Source: Buxus sempervirens
Lineage: Eukaryota; Streptophyta; Magnoliopsida; Buxales; Buxaceae
Direction of reading: 5' to 3'
NCBI GenBank assembly: GCA_947561395.2
Contig: OX387192.1
Span: 36,415,520-36,479,519 of the forward strand
Length of the DNA stretch: 64,000 nt
Positions within the stretch are counted from its first letter, which is position 1; each line of letters begins with the position of its first letter. The notes under the pieces are model-generated. The model saw only the letters and a list, made by a program, of their open reading frames with translations. It searched no databases and was not told where the DNA came from. Made by a program: the position numbers and the translations under genes. Below are positions 52,639-62,584 of this stretch, piece after piece.

Positions 52639-53140
52639 CGAATCGAAGGTGGTTGCCGCGTTGCCGGGAACGTGGAAACTCCTAATTCGTTAAGGAGACC
52701 CTGGTTAAAAGACATCTGTACCCCTGCAGAGCCGCTTATTGACGCGTGGCTTGGTTTTCGATTGTGCATCACCTAATAAGTGCACGGTTTCGTTCTCTTT
52801 ATACCCTTTTTCGGAATAGTTTCTGCCCTTTGAGGTCACGTGCTTCTCGTGAAGGAAACTGAGTCAAGTGGCTTTTCGGATATGAAAGGGCTTAAATAAT
52901 TAAAGCCCATTTTTTTTTAAGAGTATAATTAAATGTCTTTCTCGAAAGAAAGAAGATAGAAACATATCGGTATAGAGACTACCAAAAAAAACATATCCAT
53001 ATAGAATTAGAAAGCTTTTGCTGTCGAATAATTAAAAAATAAAAAATCATTGTTAAAATATCCCTTGCACTCTTTTTTATAATACATATTAATAATCTAA
53101 TATATATTATCCACTGAATGTCAATTTCGATACTAACTAG
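52639..53140. other. Intergenic, carrier upstream region
   Basis: Upstream sequence of the carrier gene, AT-rich beyond 52900. No coding region or recognised repeat. Confidence 0.4.
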
Positions 53141-53141
53141 T

Positions 53142-53360
53142 TTTTTTTCTTAACTTGGGGTATCTAATCAGCTTCTCTGGCTGACTTATCCTCGAGGGCT
53201 TGTGTAGTCCCCTTGTCCCTCGCAAATCAAGTAATTATCAGGCCAAAGGCCCTAGGTGTAGCCCCAAGCGATCAAACATAGGAGAGTTTAAACTGGAGAC
53301 CTTAGAGAGAGCATATTTCCATGCCCCAAGTGTTGACCATCAACCAACCCTTTGGGATTA
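53142..53360 (-). mobile_element. tRNA-derived SINE
   Basis: On the minus strand it opens with an A-box-like stretch (GGTTGATGGTCAACACTTGG) and a degenerate B-box-like stretch near AGTTTAAACTCTCC. It continues with GATTTGCGAGGGACAAGGGG and ACAAGCCCTCGAGGAT, words I associate with a widespread plant SINE family, and ends beside a T-run on the plus strand (53142-53149), i.e. an A tail. No coding capacity. Target duplications were not identified. Confidence 0.55.
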
Positions 53361-53985
53361 AATTAACTTTAGTGATATTTTTGGGAATAATAAATTTAGT
53401 GGAGGTATATACTTAGCTTTCAGGAGACTTCGTCAAAATAATTAAAATTTAGCCATCTGCCAAAAATCTGCTTTCCCCATCAATTGATATGTTAAATAAT
53501 ATTCGGCTGACAAATAGCTACCCTAAATAAATTTCGATACAAAAAATAAAAAATCAAAAATTGCCTTGCACCAAAGTATAGGGGCAAGAGCTTCATTGCA
53601 TATTCTTGATTGGCTAGATGACAGCCATTTGGTAAAGGTAGCAAACTAACAAGTATATTAACTAGTTGAATTGCAATCGGTTGTCTTACATAAACTGCCT
53701 TGCATATGATTATTGTTATAGGAGCTTTTATTTTAGTTTGTCGCCTAAAGTGCTCGTGGTGTTATTTAGTTATGAAGACAATAAGTAGAGATTTTGCAAG
53801 CATAGGCTGCATTTGTAAAAAAAATACTTTAATAAGCCATAATTTAAAATTAAGTATTTAATTAAGCAATCCCAAACGCAGTCTTAAAATAGCGGAGTAT
53901 CCAAATTTTAATTATTCCCTAAATTGTCATTAAAAGTTAAATTTTCCATAAAAAATTCCCCCAACCAATACCACCAGCTTGTAGA
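53361..53985. other. Intergenic, no feature seen
   Basis: AT-rich stretch without a gene or repeat that I can recognise. Confidence 0.4.
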
Positions 53986-54231
53986 CAGTGGCAGAACCAC
54001 GTTATTGCCCCCCTAGCTTTTATTTTTTAATTACAAATATATATTTTTTTTATATGTTTTAATTAAAATTTATGTTCCCCCCAAATTCATTGAAATTTCT
54101 ACATTTCATGAGAACCCCCTCTAAAATTTCTGGTTTGTACCCCCAACTCATTGAAATTTCTATATTTCATGAGAAGTGTTAATTGAAATTTTTTTTTGCC
54201 CCCTCAAATTTGGAGTTTTTGTTCCACCACT
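53986..54231. mobile_element. hAT-like non-autonomous element, copy 2
   Basis: It starts CAGTGGCAGAACCAC and ends GTTCCACCACT, flanked by CTTGTAGA (53978-53985) and ATTGTAGA (54232-54239), an 8-bp duplication with one mismatch. The interior has two units of the same ~60-bp repeat that occurs three times in the copy at 25109-25449. The pair supports one family with variable internal repeat number. Confidence 0.65.
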
Positions 54232-54262
54232 ATTGTAGATGATGGCATAACGTCGTATATCC

Positions 54263-54372
54263 AAAGTTGAACAATTTATTTTTTCATAAATAAAACTCAA
54301 AGCTTGCAGTTTTTTATGATTTTTTTTAGATATATGACAGCATAATAAAATTTTGAAATATCTAATTTATTT
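54263..54372 (+). repeat. Left member of a repeat pair flanking the LINE
   Basis: AAAGTTGAACAATTTATTTT, then AAACTCAAA, AGTTTT, ATGAT, GACA and CATAATAAAAT recur in the same order and orientation at 60717-60820. The two copies are diverged. They lie on opposite sides of the large LINE, 6.4 kb apart. Confidence 0.65.
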
Positions 54373-54643
54373 CATATATAAATATCTTGTATTTTTTTTT
54401 AAACTAATTTTAGTGGGTCTTTCACAACTTTGTTTTCTAACTGCATTTCTTTTGTCTCAAACGGTGCATACATAAATAATAAAAAAGAACCAAAAAAGAA
54501 ATTTTTTTTTTGCTAAGATAGAAACATACTAATAAAGAATAAGTACGTTTTCAAATTTAAGTAATTAAGAAACATTTAAAAAATCAATGTAAATTAATCG
54601 GGCCCTTATATCCCTTTTTTGTAAACCTCAACTTCATAAATGC

Positions 54644-54668
54644 AACTCTTCTCACACGGAGAAGAGTT
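54644..54668 (+). other. 10-bp hairpin at the start of the LINE leader
   Basis: AACTCTTCTC (54644-54653) and GAGAAGAGTT (54659-54668) pair perfectly around a five-base loop. The hairpin sits where base composition changes from AT-rich flank to the GC-richer LINE leader, so it may lie close to the element's 5' end. Confidence 0.6.
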
Positions 54669-55064
54669 GACGGCACTTGGTGGGCGTGTGTTTCGAAGTT
54701 ATCTTGTCCTTGAGTCGTGCGAGGGATTTCAGCCGGTTTTGGGGTGTCTGGTGAGGTTCTCGAGGTAGTTTTGGTGGTATTTGGCTCCAATCCAGCAGTT
54801 TCTTCGGTGCTTCGTTTCGTACCTGGTTTTCCTTGACCTGGTTTTGGGAGTTCTCCGCTGTCTGCTTGGCTGTTCCTCTGCCCCAGCTCTTCCGGCACCT
54901 GTTCGGGCTCCCCAGCGGTGCTGTATCCCTTTTCTTCCTACTGTGGGGGACTTCGTCTTCGATTGGGTCTCTCTTTTGAGTTGCCGAGTCTGCACCTTGT
55001 GGCTCGGGTCCTTCTCATGAACAACTAAGGCTACTGCTTCCCTTAGTGGTCCTGCTGCTCAATC

Positions 55065-56432
55065 TTGGAGATGGATGCTATAAATGATCAGTTCAACCAG
55101 CTACTCATCCCATCTAGGCCGGTGAAAGTATTCCACCTATTAGATGAAGAGAAATCCTCTGTTGCAGCAAGATGGAAATTCCTAACTTGTCTCCAAGTAT
55201 TCGACCATTCGCCATCTATGAATGCTATCAGAAGTTTTTTCGATCGTGTCTGGAAAAACATTGTTGTGTTGTCTTGCACACCTGTTGCTCCATCTCGGTT
55301 CGTTATTTCCTTCCACGAAGAAGAGGAGCTATTTTTCTGTATCAACCACCAACCATGGTTCATTAACGGGCATCTCTGCTCCCTGGCAAAACTCGAAAAA
55401 ATTGAGGACGCGCCCGATTTTGTGTTCTCTTCGGTGACTATGTGGATGCAACTTATCAATCTCCCTTCTTCTCTAATGGTGGAGGAAATCCTGCTGCGGC
55501 TGGGCAAGGAGTTTGGTGAACCTCGAGAACTCGATATCCCCCAAAGCTCTGACTTCCCTTTCACATGCTTAAGGATGCAGATCCCTCTCTCCGAACCTCT
55601 CCCGCCTGGTGTCTTCGTTGAAGATATTGATGGCTCGCAGATTTGGGTCCTATTCCGATTTGAAGGCCTGCCGGAATTTTGTGTCTCCTGTGGTTTGCTT
55701 GGTCACGTTCTCAGTGGTTGTCCTAACTTATCCTCCAGTGTCAACATCCTTCCCGTCGGTGGAGATTTTGCTCCTAGGTATTGCCCGGAGAACCGTTCTG
55801 TATGCCGGCGTCGGGGTATCCCTCAGTTCAAAAAACGAAGTAACCTTCCCCAGCCTAACCCCCTGCGTGTTGACCCAGTGTCCTCCCCCGCCTCGCCCGT
55901 TTCTCCTCCCCCTGTCGTTCCTGCTGGGTCGGGTAGTGGGTCTACATCTTTGGGAAGTGGGTCTGTCTTGGGTACGAATCAGTTTAGTTCGGATTTCCTT
56001 CTGGGCCTCAAGTCTTCTGACAGGGGCCCTATTTCTCCTGCTGGCTCTTCTTCCTTGTTTGCTTTTAAGGCCCAAGTTCTCTCTGTTCGCGACTAGGAGG
56101 GTCCAGGTATTAACTTACTCACTACTGACTTCTTCCCAAGTTCTATGCAGGATGCCACTCTTGGCAGCAGAACCATTCTCTTTGCAAACCCTCACTTCAA
56201 GCTGGAGGCAATTCCACCTGTTCCAGGTGGGCTGGCACCTAGAAAGAACCATCGCCACAACTGCAAGGCTCTCACCATTCGAAATTCATCTCCTACGGTT
56301 GAGCATATGGAGCAGGATCCATGCAGGGAAGTGTCCCTCTCTTCGAAGAAAAGGAAACTCACAACTAAGTCATCCACCACTGTTAAGTTCCCACCCCACC
56401 CCTTGAGCCAGCTTGGGGCTCCCTCGAAATGA
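55065..56432 (+). pseudogene. LINE ORF1, zinc-knuckle nucleic-acid-binding protein
   Basis: Plant L1 ORF1 proteins bind element RNA. The first ~200 residues match the DUF4283-type domain (FVISFHEEEELFFCINHQPW region). A knuckle of form C-x2-C-x4-H-x4-C follows at ~206-219 (CVSCGLLGHVLSGC), then a Ser/Pro-rich linker. A TAG at 56094-56096 interrupts the frame, which is then open to TGA at 56430-56432. That stop overlaps the ORF2 start as ATGA. Total length would be about 455 codons. Broken by a single nonsense codon. Confidence 0.85.
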
Positions 56433-59400
56433 AACTGTGTTTTTGGAATTGTCATGGTCTTGGTCAGACCATGACTCAGGACCATTTGAAGGACCAAAAT
56501 TCTGTACATAAACCTGCTATTTTTCTGCTTTCTGAGACTTTTGCTAACGATTCCCTCGCTCGTCAAACTGCTTCTAATTTAGGTTTCTCTTCCTTTTTTG
56601 TTCATCAATCTGTCAATCACAAAGAAGGTTTTCTAATCATGTGGAAAAATCATATTCAAGTTGATTGTTTTGACATTCTGGATTGGTTAATCTCTATTCA
56701 AGTTTCGGTTGCAGGGTCTACCTGGATGCTTGTCTTTGTCCATGCAAGTTCAAAGTTCCAAAATCAAGAGCGCTAATGGAGAATTATTGAAGATATTGCA
56801 ACCACATTTTCTACCCCTTGGTACTTGGCGGGGGATTTTAATGCTATGTTGGATCCTTCAGACAAGAGAGGAGGTCTGCCTCTCTGCCGAAGACAACAAG
56901 CTTGCTTCCAGGACATGATCAATCGATGTAAACTTGTGGAGGTCCATATGAAAGGTCCCAAATTTACTTGGACAAATGGGCAACAGGGAGTGCGAAGGAT
57001 ATCTGAAAAAATTGATCGCATTTTTGCCTCCTCAGATACCTTTGATTTTCATCCTCACCCCCTCGCGTTTGCGCAACCAATAATCGCCTCCGATCATTGT
57101 CCTGTCGTGGTCCAGCTATCTCATATCAACAAGAGGAAAGGGCGGCCTTTCCGATTCGAAGCCTTCTGGGTGCAAGAAGAAACATGTGAACAAACGATAA
57201 GGACTTCCTGGGCTTATCATCCTCCAACCACTGATAACAATCTCAATATAAGGCTTCGTAGACTATCTGGGGACCTTAAGAGGTGGAACAAGGACGTTGT
57301 TGGCAATTTACACCGCAAGAAAGGGCTGCTACAAGAGCAAATCATGGTTCTTCAGCAGCAACTGAATGCGGCTTCGTCAGTAGAGGATCACTTACAGGAA
57401 CGACACCTTCATAAAGAGTTGGCAAAAGTGCTGCGACAACAAGAAATTCTATGGGCGCAGAAGTCCCGTATCAGTTGGCTCAAGGAGGGAGATCAGAATA
57501 CCAACTTCTTTCATAAAACTACGTTGATCAGACGGCAATCCAATTATATTTTCTCGTTGCGGAATGCTGAAAATGTGGAAACTAATTCCCCGGAGGTGCT
57601 GGAGAAGATGATTGTCGGTCATTTCAAAAGTTTGTATAGCCCTTATAAGCATTGGTCCCAAATTGAGCTTCCAGGGCTCATTTCTCCAATGATTGAGGAA
57701 GTTAACAATAGAGAGCTCACTGCTATTCCTTCCGCTCTTGAAATCTGGGACACTGTCAGGGGCATGGCAAGTTTGAAATGCCCTGGTCCGGATGGGTACC
57801 AGGGTATTTTTTATCACTCTTATTGGAATCTAGTCGGGTCTGAGGTCATTAGTACGATTCAGTCGTTCTTCAGGGAAGGCATCATGCCTACGAGTCTCAA
57901 TCATACTTTCATTGTTCTGATCCCTAAGGGCCCCCACCCTAGAAGAATTTCTGATTATCGGCCGATTAGTCTTTGTAATTTTGTGTACAAAATCATCTCC
58001 AAAATTATTGTGCAAAGACTAAGACCTTTGCTGACCTTCCTAATTTCTCCTGTGCAGGCTGCTTTCGTCCCCAATAGATCCTTCCGTGAAAACATTTTGT
58101 TAAATCATGAAGTTGCCCACATGTTCGAAAAGGCAAGAAGGAAAAGGCGATCCAGGAAAAAAACCAAAGGTTTATTTGCTTTAAAGTTGGACTTCACCAA
58201 GGCTTATGACTCCATTAGTTGGGAATTTCTGGAATCTGTCCTGAAGGCTTATGGTTTTGATGATTCTGTTGTTAAGCTAATCATGCAATGCGTTACCACT
58301 GTTTCATTCAGCGTGTTAATCAATGGGCGCCCTTCAGGTAATTTTTGTGGGGGAAGGGGACTCCGTCAAGGAGATCCCTTATCCCCTTATCTTTTCATTA
58401 TGTGCCAGCAAGTTCTTTCTCTTGCTCTCCATCGTGCTGAACTCGACGGCCGTATCCGTGGAATCTGTCTAAAGAAAGGAGGTACGTCTTTATCTCACTT
58501 AATGTACGCCGATGATGTGTACATCTATGGCCATAATGAAGAAAGGGAGGTACATGCTTTAACTCGTATTTTGTACAAGTATGGAGTCGAGTCGGGACAG
58601 GAAATCAATAAATTTAAATCATCGCTGCATTTCAGTTCTCTTACAGGATCAGCTTCAAGGAGGCTATCTTCTCACATCCTTGGAATCACTTGTAAGGACA
58701 ATCAAGGCAAATATTTGGGGCTTCCAGTCTTGTCCCACAAACCCACCCCAAAAGACTGCAATGACCTGATTGTGAAGATGGAAAAGAAGCTGTCCGGTTG
58801 GAAGGCGGTGCTCCTTTCCCAAATGGGTCGGACAGTTCTCATTCAATCTGTTCTCTCTGCTCAACCTTTGCATTACATGAGCTGTTTCCAACTTCCAAAG
58901 GGAACTATCAACAAAATGGATCAATTGATGAGGAGTTTCTTCTGGGGGAACACAAGGGAAAATCGACATCTACATACGGTCAACTGGGAAAAAATCACGT
59001 CTCCGTGGAACGCTGGCGGTCTAAACATTAGGAGAACAAATATCATGAATCAAGCATTACTTCTCAGATCTGCTTGGCATTTGGAAACTAACGCAGACAG
59101 TGTTTGGTCTAGGTTAATGAAAGAAAGATACTTTCCCCAAGATGAGTTTCACAACGCCAGGTTCTTGAGGTCACAATCCTTTGGTTGGAGGCAACTCCAA
59201 CATCTGCAATAGTGGGTAATCGATGGTTCGTATTGGTCAACTGCAAATGGAATCAATATCAGGGTATTGGAAGATCATTGGGTTCAAGGGCAATCGTCAA
59301 AGCTGGTGGTCCAAAAAAATCACAATAATTTCAACATTTCCTCGGTAAACCAACTTATAAACTCCAGAACTGGTCAATGGGATGCACAAATTCTGCACTA

Positions 59401-60577
59401 CTTCTGGGATGCTGAAATTGTTAAATGCATATTGGCCACTTCCATATCCCCATCCTTGGGTCAGGATGTCCGAAATTGGAAAGGAACACCTATAGGCAAG
59501 TTCTCCGTTGCCTCCGCATATGCTCTGCTAACGAACTTTCATCTGAACCCGGATTGCAGAATTTGGAAAACATGCTGGCGCCTGTTTTGTCCTGGAAAAA
59601 TCAAGATCTTCTTCTGGAAATGTCTACATGGAGCTCTCACTACGGCTGATTTCCTCCGACAGCGAATGGGAGGTGTTGAAAGAGTGTGTTCGCTATGTGA
59701 AGACCATCCCGAATCTCTAGAACATCTTCTTCTCCATTGCCCATTTTCAAGAGCCACCTGGTTTAAACTTATAGGGGGCACAGCTCAAAGCATAGGCCCT
59801 TCAAATGTTTTTCATAAATGGTTTGAGAATATAATTTCTCTCAATTGGTTACCCATAGAGTCTGACAAGGTTCTATTGTTTTCAGGTATGATTAACCTAT
59901 TTTGGAGCATCTGGCAAGTGAGGAATGAACGTATATTTAAAGGCACATCTCCATCGGTGATGAGGGCGTCGCTATTGTTTCAAAAGTGTCAGGAGGACTC
60001 TTTCATCCTTAGTAAGGTTGGCAAACCTCAGGGCAGGCTCCTGGAGACAATTCAAATTGGATGGACTCCACCTCAGGATCAGTTCCTAAAGTTTAATTTT
60101 GATGGAGCTACTAGAGGTGGTTCAAGGAGGGCTGCTATTGGAGGAATTTGTAGAGACGGTTCTGGGCATTTCATTGCAGGTTTTTCATCGGAGGTGGGTG
60201 ATCTATCTGCTATCCAAGCTGAGGCTCTGGCAGCTTTGGAAGCTACCAAATTGGCTTCCCATCTTAATATTTCTCACCTAATCCTCGAAGGAGACTCAAA
60301 GCTGGTTATCTCTCTTTTAAACAAGGAAACCAAAGATATTCCTTGGAGCATCAGGGGCACGATCTCAGAAATCCAGACTCTCGCTACATCATTTTCGCAA
60401 GTGCTTTTCCTTCACATTTTTCGGGAAGCTAACAAAGTGGCCGACTGTTTGGCCAATCATGGTCTTGACTTTTTTTCTTGTTGTTGGATAAACAAGCCCC
60501 CTGCTTCAATTTCACCTCTTGTTTTTGATGATGCAAGGGGCAGTTTGTCCAACAGGTCTGTTTATATTCCAATATAG
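56429..60577 (+). pseudogene. LINE ORF2, endonuclease / reverse transcriptase / RNase H
   Basis: The polyprotein nicks DNA and reverse-transcribes the element. It is one frame of 1383 codons with in-frame stops at 56774-56776 (TAA) and 59210-59212 (TAG). Residues 1-235 are an APE-type endonuclease (WNCHGLG, LSETF, AGDFNAML, SDHCPVV). The reverse transcriptase spans ~430-750, with RQGDPLSPYLF and the catalytic YADD (~692). The zinc-binding segment (SLEHLLLHCPFSRATW) lies near 1100, and a plant-type RNase H (FNFDGATRGG, AEALAAL, EGDSKLV, HIFREANKVADCLA) fills the C-terminus from ~1210. All catalytic motifs are intact, so only the stops disable it. Confidence 0.92.
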
Positions 60578-60716
60578 TTTCATCGTTTCCTACCAAAAAA
60601 AAAAAAAAAATGATACATTGATCATTTCAAATTACCCACACAAAAAAAAAAACCCCCCACTTGCGGCATTGGCACTAACCTAGCGGCGCAAGTAATAAAT
60701 CCTCTCAATGACCTTA

Positions 60717-60820
60717 AAAGTTGAACAATTTATTTTACATTTAAAACTCAAAACCTGTAGTTTTAAATGATATTTTAAAACATAGGACAACACAATAAAA
60801 TCTGAAGTGTCGAATTTGTT
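60717..60820 (+). repeat. Right member of the repeat pair flanking the LINE
   Basis: See 54263-54372; same orientation, diverged sequence. It lies about 110 bases beyond the LINE A tail. Confidence 0.65.
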
Positions 60821-60918
60821 ACTGATATAAAACGTGTTTTTGATGAATTAAAAATTTATGTTCTTTGCATGTAAATTTACACATGAAGAATTAAAGTGAA
60901 ATATATATAAAAAAAAAA

Positions 60919-61761
60919 GGAAAAATTCATTTATAGTAGGGAAAATTACCATACACCCTTACTTTTAAAACTTTTTTCCACAAAACACGACCTTAGCTGC
61001 TAAATACCTACTTTACACTGTTTTTTCAGAAAAAAAGACAAGATGCCCCATTTCATATGTCAAATGACTTAAAATGCCCATTTTGCCCCTTGATATACAT
61101 TTTTATATTTAAAATTTTGATTCGTATGAACCGCCCACAAATGAACCAATCGGTCCATTAAAAAAAAAACCCGATCTTCACCCCCTTTTCAACTCTTTAA
61201 TCAGGTTAAATGTTAATTAGGTTAAAGAGTTGAAAAGGGGGTGAAAATCGGGTTTTTTTTTTAACATGAAACGTTAGGTTCATTTGTGGACGGTTCATAC
61301 AAACCAAAATTTTAAATATAAAACCGCATATCAAGGGGAGAAATAGGTATTTCAAGCCTTCTGATATCTGAAATGGGGAATCACGTCTTTTTTTTTCCTG
61401 AAAAAATAGTGTAAAGTAGGTATTTAGCAACCAAGGTTGTGATTTCTGGAAAAAAGTTTTAAAAGTAAGGGTATATGGTAATTTTCCCTTTATAGTATTA
61501 CTATCTAAAAATAACCTAGGTTTGGTCATTTGATTTTTGATAATTGAAAATTTATTAATTAAGAATAAGTGTATTTTTTATTGTTAAAAAAATGTATTAA
61601 AAAATGCCCTTAAAAGGCATTTTCTATTTCTTTTTCTTCCAAAAATGTTTTCCCAAGAAAGCTAAAATGACATTGATTCTCAATCATTTAAAAAAATATC
61701 ATCACTTTCTAATTACCAAGAATTGGTTATTTTTGAAAGTATCACTAGAAACCAATTTCTC
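60919..61761. mobile_element. Foldback element C, interrupted by a MULE foldback
   Basis: With the insert at 60939-61488 set aside, the left arm (GGAAAAATTCATTTATAGTA... then CTAAAAATAACC) matches the reverse complement of the right arm (AAATTGGTTTCTAGTGATAC, CAAAAATAACC). The arms meet at a small palindrome AAATGCC...GGCATTT near 61604-61624. It belongs with the elements at 25637-25830 and 25968-26464. Outer flanks are A-rich, so the target duplication is unclear. Confidence 0.6.
60939..61488. mobile_element. 550-bp MULE-type long-TIR foldback
   Basis: The arms start GGGAAAATTACCATA and stay complementary for about 260 bases each, with mismatches and small gaps, meeting near 61205. A perfect 9-bp duplication TTTATAGTA flanks the element (60930-60938 and 61489-61497), the size expected for Mutator-like transposition. 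No transposase frame is present. Transcription through it would give a long, nearly perfect hairpin RNA. Confidence 0.85.
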
Positions 61762-61861
61762 ATAAAATAAAAAATAAAATGTCATTAGAGTGGTCATCTG
61801 CTAGTCTTCCACTCGCAACACCCAACATAAAGTCAGGGCAATATATATCTATAATCTATAA

Positions 61862-62090
61862 TCTCTACTATATATAAAGTGAGGCGCCCCCTTCGGAAGG
61901 GTGCCAAGTAAAATATTCTTTGAGAATCTGGCCCTTTTTATTTTATTTTTTCCAAACATTGCACTTTTTAAACAAAACAATCATCCATTATACCACCGGT
62001 ACTTCTCTTCTCATATTTAAATTTGACATAGGACTGTTTATCTGTTTATCGGAGTGGGCCCTACAAATCTTCGTGCGTAGTTGACCATAT
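61862..62090 (+). mobile_element. Helitron-like 5' end, truncated
   Basis: TCTCTACTATATATAAAGTG after an A matches the 5' end type of plant Helitrons and resembles the element at 637. Further in, GTTTATC, GTGGGCCCTAC and GTGCGTAG parallel internal words of that element. A CTRRT end was not found in the expected place, so the 3' end seems lost. It lies upstream of the PWWP gene. Confidence 0.5.
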
Positions 62091-62584
62091 AAAACCATGT
62101 CTCACCAGGGTCCAAGAGGATATTGGATACGTATGGGTCAGCGGTAGAATAAAAAACGCACGGTTTCTGATTGAGAGGTACAGCTCCGTGGCTGTAATCG
62201 AAGATGCACACTATCATAACCCCTGGAACGAACCCGAAGAACCGACTCAGCGCGCCTCAGCGTGAGTGACCATCGGTTCGGTGTTCACGATCTTCGCATT
62301 TATCCATTTGAAGCCCTCAAATAAGGAAGGTTACAAAGGCACAGAAAAATCTTCCCCCCGCCCCTTTTCTCTATCTGGTTTGAATCACAACTCGCGATAA
62401 CGTATCTGTTGTTGCAGGCGAGTGATTTGAGGTTCCTTTTGAAGGTTCATAGCTTCTGAATGTAAAATTTCATTAAGCGACCGTGTTAGAAAGGTATGGC
62501 CTCCGATATAGGACCTCTCAGGTTACTTGTTAGAGGCAGCAGACGATCGATGCTTAGGGGGTTCGTTTTTCTATACAGGTCGAC
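62091..62584 (+). promoter_or_regulatory. Promoter and 5' UTR of the PWWP gene
   Basis: Upstream region of the gene at 62585, with a pyrimidine-rich stretch at 62350-62380. No TATA box is obvious and the transcription start is not placed. No other feature is seen. Confidence 0.4.

Larger units (their letters stand above)
54640..60610 (+). mobile_element. Nearly full-length L1-type LINE
   Basis: Non-LTR retrotransposon with a ~425-bp GC-richer leader, ORF1 (55065-56432), ORF2 (56429-60577) and an A tail at about 60594-60610. The element keeps one reading frame across each ORF. Only three in-frame stop codons interrupt it and I see no frameshift, so it looks like a fairly recent but inactive copy. 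The 5' boundary is set by the composition change and is approximate. No target-site duplication was confirmed. Its nearest relative here is the truncated copy at 13540-14518. Confidence 0.9.

Noticed and set aside
53142-53360. Possible tRNA gene
   Set aside because: Only degenerate A- and B-box likeness and no full cloverleaf; a tRNA-derived SINE explains it better.
54584-54995. Two overlapping minus-strand frames of about 100 codons
   Set aside because: Low-complexity translation of the GC-richer LINE leader; no homology or start context.
55728-56075. Long Arg/Thr-rich frame on the minus strand
   Set aside because: Antisense shadow of the GC-rich, Ser/Pro-rich linker in LINE ORF1.
61206-61529. 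Minus-strand frame of 107 codons
   Set aside because: It lies within one arm of the MULE foldback and its edge; the sequence is explained by the inverted repeat.
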